From Notolepis coatsorum (Eukaryota > Chordata > Actinopteri > Aulopiformes > Paralepididae): a DNA stretch of 64,000 nt. A program made the position numbers and the translations under genes. The notes below the pieces were generated by a model. That model had not been told where the DNA came from and did not search any database. It saw only the letters and a list, made by a program, of their open reading frames with translations. The stretch is taken from assembly GCA_963971535.1 (NCBI GenBank), contig OZ020598.1, positions 100,733,169-100,797,168 on the forward strand, in the 5' to 3' direction. Positions 23,641 through 33,600 of this stretch are shown here, in pieces. Every line of letters starts with the position of its first letter. Position 1 is the stretch's first letter.

Positions 23641-24405
23641 GTCCCTTTACCAGCGCACCTTTACCAGCGCACATTGTTCACAGGCCTTTCGGACTGTTAT
23701 CGCTCTTTGTTTGGCTTTATGTATGAGAATGTTGTTAGTTCTCAGGTATACCAACATCCTCCTGCTTCCGGCATGTCCAAGGTTATCATATACCTGTCCG
23801 ATCATGTGAGTAGCCTCGTCCTGTTAGCAATGGCTAGTTAGCCTGCTATTCGCTCCTATTCGCAATGGCTATTTCAGCCTGCTCGCAATGGCTATTTCAG
23901 CCTGCTATTCGCAATGGCTATTTCAGCCTGCTATTCGCAATGGCTATTTCAGCCTGCTATTCGCAATGGCTATTTCAGCCTGCTATTCGCAATGGCTATT
24001 TCAGCCTGCTATTCACAAAGTAGAGTTTTTTCTACTTAAGTTCTGACTTTAAGTAAGCATTTAGTTACTTCAAGTTCAAGTGACTTTAGGGCTCCCTAGC
24101 CCTATTAGTCGCGAGTAAACGCCACTTCAAGTGGTTTCTTATGAACCCTCTCTTGTTCCTGATAGATTTTTTACCTCTTAGGCTGTCTGCTGCGCTTTGC
24201 AGACCTCTACGTCACTCATTGTTCCAGATCTCGAGCACTTAGGAGGAGTCTTGGTTGGAGAGGATTGCTTGCTGATAAGATCACACTTGAGTAAGGTTTT
24301 AACTCAAATCTGTAATAAATTTTACTCCAGAGGCCCCTGACCGCAGTTATTTCAGTTCATATTCTTTCGGCTTTTGATACCTATTCAATTAGCATAAAGC
24401 CCAAC
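23641..24405. other. LTR-3 interior: 27-bp repeats and copy of the leader end
   Basis: 23855-24010 holds six copies of a 27-bp unit (GCTATTTCAGCCTGCTATTC). 24300-24395 resembles 27810-27905 next to the primer site: both have TTTTACTCCAGAGGC and later ACCTATT..TTAGTATAAA-type motifs. The element's leader has been partly duplicated into its 3' half. No coding is seen. Confidence 0.55.
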
Positions 24406-24746
24406 TCACGAATGTTCTAAGCCCCAGAACCTCCAATCCGTTTTGACAGACCTATAAACCAGTGACTCGGCCGCCCAAGCATCACAGCGTCCTGTATGCT
24501 GAAGCTTCCGAGTCCCCACAAATCTGATAGGCCCGTCGGATATAGAGACCCTGATGCTCGCTCTGTCCCCCCGCGTCAAGGTGCTAAGCTTGATGAGAGT
24601 TTGCAGAGTCTCAATTTTTATCCATAGGCGCTGGTGAGTGTACATCTCACGCAGCTGATATGGTTGGTACAGGTGCTAACCTACCAGATGGTAGCTGTCA
24701 GGAAATCCCCTTTGCATGAAATAGATTACAAATTCTTTCGTCCTCT

Positions 24747-26510
24747 CTACTCTGGTTTAGAGAAAAGACGGACATCTTTACAGTATTTGTGTTGAGAAAG
24801 CATTTTGACTTGGTCATACAGCATGCATTCCGTCCGTAACTGGTCTCGGGACCATGCTGCGCATTTGGCTGCAAGACGGTTACCACCTGGTACACCGATG
24901 AATAGCTTTTCAAGCAGTAAGCCTGATCTTTGCCTAGGCGTTCCACGTATGACTGATTCTGCTGCAACAGTGAGAGACAAGCTCCCGTCTCGCACCTGTG
25001 GGATTAGTTTCTCCACCATATTTTCCCCTGGATCTTGACCGGGGATTCTTACTTCCATTTCCATCATTTGGGCCATTGAAGCCCCTTCGGGGACCTCCAG
25101 TCCTTTGAGGTGTCTCAAAATGCGAGCGGCCTCCGGGTCATCATAGAGAGGTGACCCATGGAAAATCTGAGCACACTTATGGATATAAGCAGCCTGGGTC
25201 TCCCCTCGAAGCATTTCTGGGGCCAGTTTTTTGAGCACTTGGGTTTTGCTTAACAATTCTTGTGCTTTGTTGCTTTCTCCATATTGGGTGCTGTCACGCA
25301 GACTCCTGCCTGTTTGTGAACTCTTTCCTCTCGGTCGGTAAATGTCTCCGGGAGATTGGGCTAGTATGGAGTGAGGGCTCACTTCCGGTCGGTGTTCCTC
25401 TGTGCTGTGTCTCAGGGCTCGGATTGGGCTTATGGACGGGGCCTCGTTCAACCAGTTTCTTTCTCTCTTGGCTATTTCAGCCATGGCCCTGTCTAGCTTG
25501 TACACCTGTTCACGTAGTATGTCATAGCCTGCATGTAAGTGTGCATGCTTGTATGGTTCTGTTACCCCAGGGTGAGACAACACTTTTTCTGCCACGGGTG
25601 ACCGGGCTAAGGCCTGAGCCGTTCCCCATCTCACGGGATATGCTGGCATAATATCCCCTGTTTTCTTTCCTTCCAAGTCTCCTTCACTCTCTTCGGAGAC
25701 GTCCTCCAATCCTGAGCTCCAGGTCAAGCCCGAGGGTGACTGAAAGGTGGTGCCTTTCAGAGTAGGCCCCTTGCCTATAGGTCTCAGTTTGACCGGTTTC
25801 GCTCTCTTGTTTCGAGGTCTAGGAGGTTCGCCCCTCGGGTACCGAACTCTCTCCCTAGATCTTGATCGAGATGAAGACTTGGAGGATGCTCTGGAGCTTG
25901 ACCTATCCCGGTCTCCCTCCATTCCTGAGTCCTGATTTAGGTCAGTATACTCCTGTTCGCTACTTGCTGGGTCGTCCCCTGAGTCCGGGGGACGGCCTAG
26001 AAGTCTATGGATACTCCTGGCCTGAGATCGCGCAGGTTCCGCCTTTTCAGGTTCGAACGGTACTGTCGGTCTCCTGGGTGTGGATGATCTCCCTCTCTCC
26101 GCTGCTCGGGAGGAGTTCTGGGAGTTGGACCTTTCTTTCCTGGGTACGGGTCCCGATCCCTTAGGGTTCGGAGGGGGAGTGAGAGGTACCAATGCAGGCT
26201 CATCGTCCTCGTCTTCCTCACCCTCCCCGGCTCTATCCACGGCCAGGGTTATTGACTCATGGTCCCTAGGTTCCTTCAGCTCCTCCTCAAACTCCTCCTT
26301 CTCCAGACGAGACTGCAGCAGCTCCTGTTTGGTGCTTCGCAGTTCGTCTCTGGTGGTGTGGAACTGCTCCATCCAGTGGGCACTCTCGTCCCTGCAGTCC
26401 TCTAGCTGCTGCTGCAGGGAGCGCACCGAGGTGTTCACACGCTGCCGCTCTGCCTCGATACCTGCCTGAGACTGGGACACCTGCTCCATGCTGCTCCTCA
26501 GCCTCTCCAT
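24747..26510 (-). CDS. LTR-3 Gag-like protein with cingulin-like N-terminus
   Basis: 587 codons, uninterrupted, ATG at 26510. Residues 1-80 are a heptad-type coiled coil (MERLRSSMEQVSQSQ, TKQELLQSRLEKEEFEEEL) that resembles cingulin. At residue 81 (PRDHES) the character changes to an acidic, Pro-rich stretch (90-160), an RS/basic region (201-239) and a helical C-terminal part from about 420 (LRGETQAAYIHKCAQIFHG, AARILRHLKG, RSGLLLEKLFIGVPG) that could be a capsid-type domain. There is no CCHC knuckle. The call as Gag rests on position after the primer site and leader, composition, and the absence of enzymatic motifs. No close family is recognised. It would encode a self-assembling structural protein. 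Confidence 0.6.
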   Translation of the reverse strand: MERLRSSMEQVSQSQAGIEAERQRVNTSVRSLQQQLEDCRDESAHWMEQFHTTRDELRSTKQELLQSRLEKEEFEEELKEPRDHESITLAVDRAGEGEEDEDDEPALVPLTPPPNPKGSGPVPRKERSNSQNSSRAAERGRSSTPRRPTVPFEPEKAEPARSQARSIHRLLGRPPDSGDDPASSEQEYTDLNQDSGMEGDRDRSSSRASSKSSSRSRSRERVRYPRGEPPRPRNKRAKPVKLRPIGKGPTLKGTTFQSPSGLTWSSGLEDVSEESEGDLEGKKTGDIMPAYPVRWGTAQALARSPVAEKVLSHPGVTEPYKHAHLHAGYDILREQVYKLDRAMAEIAKRERNWLNEAPSISPIRALRHSTEEHRPEVSPHSILAQSPGDIYRPRGKSSQTGRSLRDSTQYGESNKAQELLSKTQVLKKLAPEMLRGETQAAYIHKCAQIFHGSPLYDDPEAARILRHLKGLEVPEGASMAQMMEMEVRIPGQDPGENMVEKLIPQVRDGSLSLTVAAESVIRGTPRQRSGLLLEKLFIGVPGGNRLAAKCAAWSRDQLRTECMLYDQVKMLSQHKYCKDVRLFSKPE

Positions 26511-26649
26511 GTCGGTGCTGTACTGCTCCCTGAGGGTCTCGGATCTCCCGGTCGTGCGTGGCCACCTTGTCCTTCAGCGCCCCCTTCAGGGCCGTGAGCT
26601 CCCGCTCCCGCTGCCTCAGCGTCTCCTGGAGCTGGAGGTTGTCATCCAG
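26271..26649 (-). other. captured host sequence: cingulin coiled-coil segment
   Basis: The minus strand from 26649 reads DDNLQLQETLRQRERELTAL, then KGALKDKVATHDREI, then, one frame over, TLREQYSTDMERLRSS and on into Gag residue 80 (EEFEEELKE). Vertebrate cingulin and paracingulin contain RERELTALKGALK followed, at the right distance, by a TKQELLQ.R.EKEE.EEEL block, so I match both ends of about 125 codons. A 1-bp insertion near 26548 puts the first 45 codons out of frame, and a stop (26650-26652) precedes them, so Gag starts at an internal Met. The match is from memory of the family. No intron is visible, which suggests capture from mRNA. Confidence 0.65.
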
Positions 26650-26689
26650 TTAGCATTCAGTTCACTCCTGGCTTGTCAGCCCATGTTCC

Positions 26690-27601
26690 AGTGAACACGC
26701 CGTTTCAGCTAGCGTCACGTAGCCTCGGGCTAGGTAGCCATCCAGGGAACATTCAGTGAACGGTCGTCTTGGCTGCGTGTCACGTAGTCTCCCCTCCTCA
26801 CAAACAGTATCTTTGGGCTAGGGGAGCCATCGCCTTTCTGTGAACGGTCGTTTTGACTTCGCTTCACATCCAGTCTCCCCTCCTTACAAACAGTGTCTTT
26901 GGGCTAGGGAGCCCTCGCCTTTCTGTGAACGGCCGTTTTGGCTTCGCTTCACATCCAGTCTCCCCTCCTTACAAACAGTGTCTTTGGGCTAGGGAGCCCT
27001 CGCCTTTCTGTGAACGGCCGTTTTGGCTTCGCTTCACATCCAGTCTCCCCTCCTTACAAACAGTGTCTTTGGGCTAGGGAGCCCTCGCCTTTCTGTGAAC
27101 GGCCGTTTTGGCTTCGCTTCACATCCAGTCTCCCCTCCTTACAAACAGTGTCTTTGGGCTAGGGAGCCCTCGCCTTTCTGTGAACGGCCGTTTTGGCTTC
27201 GCTTCACATCCAGTCTCCCCTCCTTACAAACAGTGTCTTTGGGCTAGGGAGCCCTCGCCTTTCTGTGAACGGCCGTTTTGGCTTCGCTTCACATCCAGTC
27301 TCCCCTCCTTACAAACAGTGTCTTTGGGCTAGGGAGCCCTCGCCTTTCTGTGAACGGCCGTTTTGGCTTCGCTTCACATCCAGTCTCCCCTCCTTACAAA
27401 CAGTGTCTTTGGGCTAGGGAGCCCTCGCCTTTCTGTGAACGGCCGTTTTGGCTTCGCTTCACATCCAGTCTCCCCTCCTTACAAACAGTGTCTTTGGGCT
27501 AGGGAGCCCTCGCCTTTCTGTGAACGGCCGTTTTGGCTTCGCTTCACATCCAGTCTCCCCTCCTTACAAACAGTGTCTTTGGGCTAGGGAGCCCTCGCCT
27601 T
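26690..27601 (-). repeat. 85-bp tandem repeats in the LTR-3 leader
   Basis: Nine near-identical copies of an 85-bp unit from about 26836 to 27601 (TTCTGTGAACGGCCGTTTTG, GCTTCGCTTCACATCCAGTC, TTGGGCTAGGGAGCCCTCGC), preceded by one or two degenerate copies from 26690. The unit carries AGGGAGCCCT-type and CGGCCG dyads. It lies between the primer site and the Gag start, so it is transcribed leader. Because 85 is not a multiple of three, the identical 74-codon frames on the plus strand are by-products. Confidence 0.95.
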
Positions 27602-27907
27602 GGGTAGGGCCAGTTCGCTTCCTGTGGGCAAAGCACGAAATTATGCTGCACTTGTAACTCCCCCCAGAGCTCTATAAACATTATGTTACCCTTTAGTTGT
27701 GAGTAAACGTTGCTTTAATCACCAAGATAGAGCTTTCTATTCATTTGTGATATCCCCGAGTAGAGCCTTCCACTCGAGTCGCCAGTAGAGCTTTCTACTT
27801 TAATTTTAGCCAAATCTGTGATTTAATTTTACTCCAGAGGCTTTTGACAGTAGTCCTGTCTTCTTCGGCCGTTTAGCACCTATTTTGGTTAGTATAAATG
27901 CACATCG
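27602..27907 (-). other. LTR-3 leader proximal to the primer site
   Basis: No gene. Short TAGAGCTTTCTA-type repeats (27730, 27760, 27783) and a segment also found at 24300-24395. By position this is where a packaging signal would be expected. Confidence 0.4.
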
Positions 27908-27919
27908 CCAGGGACGCCA
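27908..27919 (-). promoter_or_regulatory. LTR-3 primer-binding site (tRNA-Asn type)
   Basis: Directly against the 5' LTR the minus strand reads TGGCGTCCCTGG. This is the complement of the 3' end of vertebrate tRNA-Asn (…CCAGGGACG-CCA). Twelve bases match before divergence, and this match sets the element's orientation. Confidence 0.7.
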
Positions 27920-29367
27920 TGTTGAGCACCGGTCGTAAACCGAGGTCAGATTGATTATCCCATAACTCTTTAGTCCGAATCCCAGCTTCAAGCAGCGTCC
28001 CGCGAAGCGTGAGACCTCTAGGACTCAATTTGTCTATAACGTTCAGGGCTTAAACTCAGCAGACCTCGGCTCACACACAGGAACCCCCCGTCCCCTCCAG
28101 TAATACAGTTGATTAAATGGAGTTGCGGGGTATATTTGTATTCTATTTGCACTGGGAAGGACTCTCTTTACTTAGATGAGGTCCATTTTCCCTATCCTAT
28201 GTACACGTATTATCACTATATGGCTTTACTTGATAATCCCATTATACAGAATGCACCTTTAGTCCTTAATGCATAATCATAAGTCTCCTTTTACTTTATT
28301 TGATAATGCCACACTTCTAAAGTTTTTATCATTAATCAAAAATTGCATGGGGTGAAGTTACAATGCAAAACACATTTCATGCTTACCCGGTCGTCTGGTC
28401 AGAAGAAAGGATACAAATCATATTTATAAAGAGGTAATTTTAATTAGAAAAAGCTAGTTACAAAAAGATACTGAAGTGGAAAGCACCCAATTCAGTTTAA
28501 AATATGCACAGAACAAAACATCTCATCTCTGCACGGCTTGTGCCCCGTGTCTGGCAGCATTCTTCTCATCTCTCAAAAAAGTCAGTAGGCACCATTCTTC
28601 TTCTCTCTCCAGCTCCGTGTAAAAACCCGCTCTTGAAAGGGCAACCGTCCCTTTTATATCCATCTTACAATATTTCCGATTGGTCTAAACACAGTGAAGT
28701 CACAGGCTGTCATTTTTGTTTAGCAAACCAGAGTACAATACGTAATTCGTATGAGCTCCTCCTTCTTGGTACTAACGTTACTTCTCGTTACCTAGTGATT
28801 TTTAAGTAACCGAAAGTCCCTTTTCCCTTCTAAACAGACAACGGCTTTGTCTGTGGTGACCACGTGATTTCGTACCATGTACGAGGCCTCTCCAGTATCT
28901 CTTAAGGATCCCTCCAGACAAACAGTTTTTACACATTATTCTGTTAGTATTATTCTCTACTGACACTCAATTTATAAGCATGCCATTTTGAAAACTTTTA
29001 CTGTACACATCAAACATTTAATTGTTATATAGTTTCCTTTTTTAAGATCTCCCTCTATAGATTCAAGACTCTGTTTTTCAACCAGCAACCCTTCCCGTCT
29101 GAAAGGGTTAACATTTACAGCTCCCTCTCCTCTCCTCTCCTCCTCTCCTCTCCTCTCCTTGTCTCAGGGCCACATTCCTCAGGTTAACTCCCCTTTCACA
29201 GACACCAGCTCCTTCTATGGAGACATTTAAAGGCTCAGTTCCATTTTTTTTATAAGTAGAGCCATCATAGTCTTTCCAGAGTTTAGTTTACAGATTTATA
29301 CTGGTCATATAGGAACGACCCAGGATGTCATTGTCCAAAAGTGTCACTCGTTCTGTGGCATTTCACA
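27920..29367 (-). repeat. LTR-3 5' LTR
   Basis: 1448 bp, essentially identical to 20975-22422. On the minus strand a good TATA box (GATATAAAAGGGACGG, about 28647-28662) precedes the likely start site, and AATAAA lies further on (near 28288-28297). A plus-strand frame of 101 codons present in both LTRs is antisense to the transcript and is not supported as a gene. Confidence 0.93.
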
Positions 29368-29426
29368 GTTCATCACTATGGTTACTATGGTTCATCACTA
29401 TGGTTACTATGGTTCATCATCACTAT
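29368..29426 (+). repeat. minisatellite, middle block (59 bp)
   Basis: GTTCATCACTATGGTTACTA and further units, the same as 20155-20974. It starts with the LTR-3 duplication GTTCA and ends with the BEL-2 duplication ACTAT, so it is the only array DNA left between two independent insertions. Confidence 0.93.
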
Positions 29427-30624
29427 TGTTACAAAGGGTCAGATTAAACCGAATATATATATTTATTGCCTGAGATCCCATGTATAATATTTGTATATCG
29501 TTTGATATCCCTTGTGTATTCTTTGTACATATACACTGAATATCCCTTTAGTCTACAGGACAGACCATAATATTCGTTCTCCTATTGGAAGCGATCCCCT
29601 AGGCGCCAGTGACTTACCCCTAGAGCTGACTTGAAAGCTACCGACACGAACATGTCCCAACTAGCCCCGGTTCCGCGTAGGAATACGGCTACCGAAATAC
29701 GAATGGTACTATTTGTTCACCGTGCACATAAATAGGGCGCAAGAAATGTAGAACTCCTCTTAGTCCCTTGTCCCGTTCAGTCTCGTTCAGTTCCAGTTAT
29801 CCAAGTGACGTCTCTCCCCACTACGCAACGTGGGCAGAGTAGGGCTCGCATCGCCCCAAGATAGAGTCTCGTGTTATCCTAATACGTTTGTTTAACGTAT
29901 CGTTCGCTATTTATTAGTAAACCTTCATTACGAGTCAAAGACCACGTGAAGTGGGTAATTGTGCGTCTACATAGAGCATTTATTGCCGCGTACTAATAGG
30001 ATAGTAACGTCAAGTTCAACCGTGCACTACCGCGCACCGGAGGATACCTACACCGGACCAGCAGAGCCACTTTCCGGCAAGGATTATTATTCTTCATTGC
30101 TTTGACCAAGCTGCTGGAGCAGAGAACCGCCTACCCCACTGCTACTGTGGGATCTACACCTGCCCGTGAGACCATCACTCGAGCCCGTCTCTGTCGTACC
30201 AGAGGCTCCACGGCTTTCACCTACGCGGCGCGCACCCTGGGACCAGGCTGCCTTTCCCCGCTGCTCCAGGGAGTAAGATCGCCTCCGTGGACCATTGACT
30301 TTCATAGAGCATTGCCTCCCCCTGCTGGCTTACAACCCGTAGTACACCCCCCCTCCCCAGAATACCAGATCTAATTCCTAACATTCCATATTGATTTACT
30401 TACGTACATTCTTTGCCTTATAAGCGCACCAAAGTAATGTAATATTATATTCTTAATGTAATAAATATTCTAAACAAGTATTTGTGTGGAAACCGTTTCA
30501 TTGTGGAAGTGTTGTCATCTAATATACTTGTGTACAGTAAGGCCAGTAATGTACATACACGGTAGTAGTTTAATGATACTAATACTTGATTAATACAGTC
30601 AGGGAATTGTACCCCTCAGTTACA
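29427..30624 (+). repeat. BEL-2 5' LTR
   Basis: TGTTACAAAGGG…CAGTTACA. TATA box CATAAATAGGG at 29727-29737 and AATAAA at 30460-30465, so transcription should start near 29760. A 90-codon frame (30102-30374) is repeated in the other LTR and is probably chance. Confidence 0.93.
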
Positions 30625-30626
30625 AT

Positions 30627-30643
30627 TGGTCCTTCGAGCCGGA
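30627..30643 (+). promoter_or_regulatory. BEL-2 primer-binding site (tRNA-Tyr)
   Basis: TGGTCCTTCGAGCCGGA, two bases after the LTR. It is an exact complement of the vertebrate tRNA-Tyr 3' end including CCA. Confidence 0.8.
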
Positions 30644-30684
30644 GATAATAATTAGCGTAATATTAATATAATATTAATATTGAC

Positions 30685-33600
30685 ATGGCCGATGACGAAC
30701 ACTCCACAAACGGTTCTCCTAAGCTAGATCGCCCGCAGCGCAGACGGCAGCCACCTCCCTATCTAGAGGCATACGCTGTCAGTCCAATACCTAGCTTTAA
30801 AGGGAAGTTAAACGCGGAAAAAGTAGAAAGTAAAATTATGTCCGACCCTAACAACCAGGTTACCCCGACCACAGAGGCCCTAGTGGGTTCTAATGTAACT
30901 GACCAAGCTCACGGTGGGGACCAGGAGGGAACTGACACGACTTTACCCGCAGACAATACCGAAGAAATAGTCCCCGATCAGCTCCGGGAGGAAGACAACC
31001 CTAAAGAGACGCGCACCCAGGAGACGGATCTCCTCGGTACGCAACAGGAGAACGGATCTCCAACAAGTACTGCCGGAAGCCGATCGCCCCGAACGGCGTC
31101 TTCCCCCAGCGAGGCGGACAAGATGCTGGCGCAGGCACTCATCGCCACCCTGGCAGCCTCCACCGAACGCGATCGACTTCAAGCGCAACAGACGTGCGAG
31201 CGCGAACATTTTGCAGGCGAGCGAGAGCGCTTCCAGGCGCAACAAAGGAGTGAAGACAACCGAATAAGACTGGAGACCAGACGCCTCCAGACAGAAGAGA
31301 ACATCGAGAGAAGCCGCGCCGACGTCGCAAATGCACAGCTCCACGCCGCCCATGCCAGCGCCAATGCCCAGCGTGACGTCGCCAACGCACAGCGCGACGC
31401 TGCCCAGGCCAGCGCCAATGCGCAGCGCGACATCGCCAATGCCCAGCGCGAAGCAGCGCGCGACGCAGCCCATGCCCGGCGCGAGGCAGAGCGCGACCGG
31501 CTGCAGGCGGAGCTGATGGACAAACTGGTTGCCATGGCGACACCCCCTCACTCCACACGGTGCTCTCAGAGATCGTCAAGACATGGGTCTAGGACACATT
31601 CCCCTACCCGACGAAGCGACCCGGGACCCCGCCAACAGGAGGATCCTGTCCACGTCTCCGAACCCCCTCCCCAGCCGGTCCATACGAGACCCAGCAACCG
31701 GGAAGAATCGGACCACGCCGAGAGACTGAACAGAAGACTCCAGGTCCTAGCAGAGGGAGAGGAGGAGGAGGAGGAGGAGTGTCAAGCCGACCAGCAGCAA
31801 CGTACTCTGGCCCAGGAGGCCCAGTACAGCCCCGACCAGCAGCAACGTACTCAGAACCAGGAGGTCCAGTACAGCCCAGAAGTCAGCCCCGAGGCCCTGC
31901 GCTACAAACCCCCGACTCAACTCACGGGTGAGTTTGACGCACCGTCAGCCCCGAGGAACAGCACCTGGGTACCCGACCTTCGGTACCCACCAAGTACCAG
32001 CCCAAGACGACACGCAAGAGGAGACTCGCCGAGGAGTCCTCTCCCCCAACGCTCACCGATGTGCCAGTCATCCATGGCATCATACATTGGCACACCGACG
32101 TTTCCAGACTTCACCCATGAGAATCGAGCACAGTATACGGAGCTCCGGATGTGCTTAGAGACAATGATGGTGGATGTCGCTGATGAACGCCACAAGTATG
32201 CAATATTACTGCAGCACCTGAAAGTGCCCCGGGCGCACAATATAGCGCTAGCCTATGCCACCTCTACGACCCCATACACCGCGGCTCTAGCAGCGCTGGA
32301 CCAGAGATATGGACGTATATGGGATTACGTAATAGAAGAGATAAGGCATATTGACCGCTTACCCCCAGCAACAGACAATCGCTCACTAGACGACCTGTCT
32401 ATAAAAGTACAGTCCCTGGTAGGGATGCTGGGAGCGCAACGAGAAAAGGGTATGCACGAGCTATACGCCAACTCTAACGTCGAGAGGATTTTAGAGAAGC
32501 TGCCGCCCGCCAGACAGGAGCGCTTCAGGCGGCAAAGAGACCACCGTGATCCTAACGGTCCAGAACCATCCCTCCTAGACTTGGCCGACTTCCTGGCGAG
32601 AGAAGTCAGCAGCCTACGATTGGATACGTTCGTGCGGAGCACACCAAGCTCCAGAGAGGGACCTAGGAGAGTAAACGATGGCCGAAGATCGGTGACTGTT
32701 ATGCACCAAGCCGAATCAGTACCGCAGCACCAGAACCACAACACCCCCTCGACGAAAGAGGACCAGTGGAAGATTGAGTGCCAGTACTGTGAGGGAGGAC
32801 ATCGGCTCTATCAGTGCGAAGATTTCAAGAAGCTGACCACGGATGATGTGAGCCAGTGGGTCAAGGACCACCGCCGCTGCTTCCGCTGCGCGCGCAGCCA
32901 CCTAGCAGCTGAGTGCCGCTTGAAAAAGAAGTGCAGCAGGTGCGGTGGCACCCACTTGGAGGTCCTGCATGACATCAACAGGCGTCAGCCAGGACAACAG
33001 AGTGGGCCCGTCGCGGTAATGTACCATGCCGAGGCGGTGGCACCAGAACCAAAGTTCCACCAGACCGCTCCCTGGTGTCCCGACTGCTACGGCAGACACT
33101 GGGAGTCAAGGTGCGACTCGCACCATATAGAGTCTACGTCACCACCCGAGACAGGAGTGCTCCACATAGACCCCCAGCATAGCGGGACCCCCCGTGTGCT
33201 CCTCAAAGTGGTCAGAGTGCTCCTGAGCCACGAGGACAAGGTCCTGGACACTTACGCCGTCCTGGACGATGGGTCTGAGAAGACTCTCCTCCTCGCTTCC
33301 GCAGCAGCCCAGTTGGGCCTGCGAGGTGTCAAAGATACGATGACCATACGCACCATCAGAAGGGACCAGAAGACCATAAAGGGTGAAAAGGTCTCCTTCG
33401 AGATAGCAGCGGTGGACAAGCCCGAGAAGCAGTATAGTATAAGTAACGTCTTCACCAGCCACGACATAGGCCTGTCGCAGTACACCTACCCCATCCCACA
33501 GCTGATGGCTAAGTATGGGCACCTACGTCAACTACCTATACCGCTTATCGACGGCGCCACACCGACCCTGCTCATCGGCTCCGACCACGCGGACCTCATT

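Larger units (their letters stand above)
20975..29367 (-). mobile_element. LTR-3: young, pol-less LTR retrotransposon with captured cingulin-like sequence
   Basis: 8.4 kb bounded by two 1448-bp LTRs with TG...CA ends and a 5-bp duplication GTTCA. By eye the LTRs differ at one base only (TTTTTATTC versus TTTGTATTC, near 21189 and 28136). A primer site matching tRNA-Asn next to the right LTR sets the orientation as minus. The 5.5-kb interior holds a leader of 85-bp repeats, a 587-codon Gag-like ORF and several tandem arrays. There is no protease, RT, RNase H or integrase. The element must have moved using enzymes in trans. The superfamily is undetermined; the tRNA-Asn primer and 5-bp duplication would suit a Gypsy or ERV type. 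Confidence 0.9.

Noticed and set aside
24805..26469. Plus-strand ORFs of 77-129 residues across the LTR-3 Gag
   Set aside because: They are antisense shadows of the 587-codon minus-strand frame.
26853..27657. Eight identical overlapping 74-residue ORFs on the plus strand
   Set aside because: They are by-products of an 85-bp tandem repeat, antisense to the element's transcript.
30102..30374. 90-residue ORF in the BEL-2 LTRs
   Set aside because: It lies in LTR promoter and leader DNA, is present in both LTRs by duplication, and has no similarity that I recognise.
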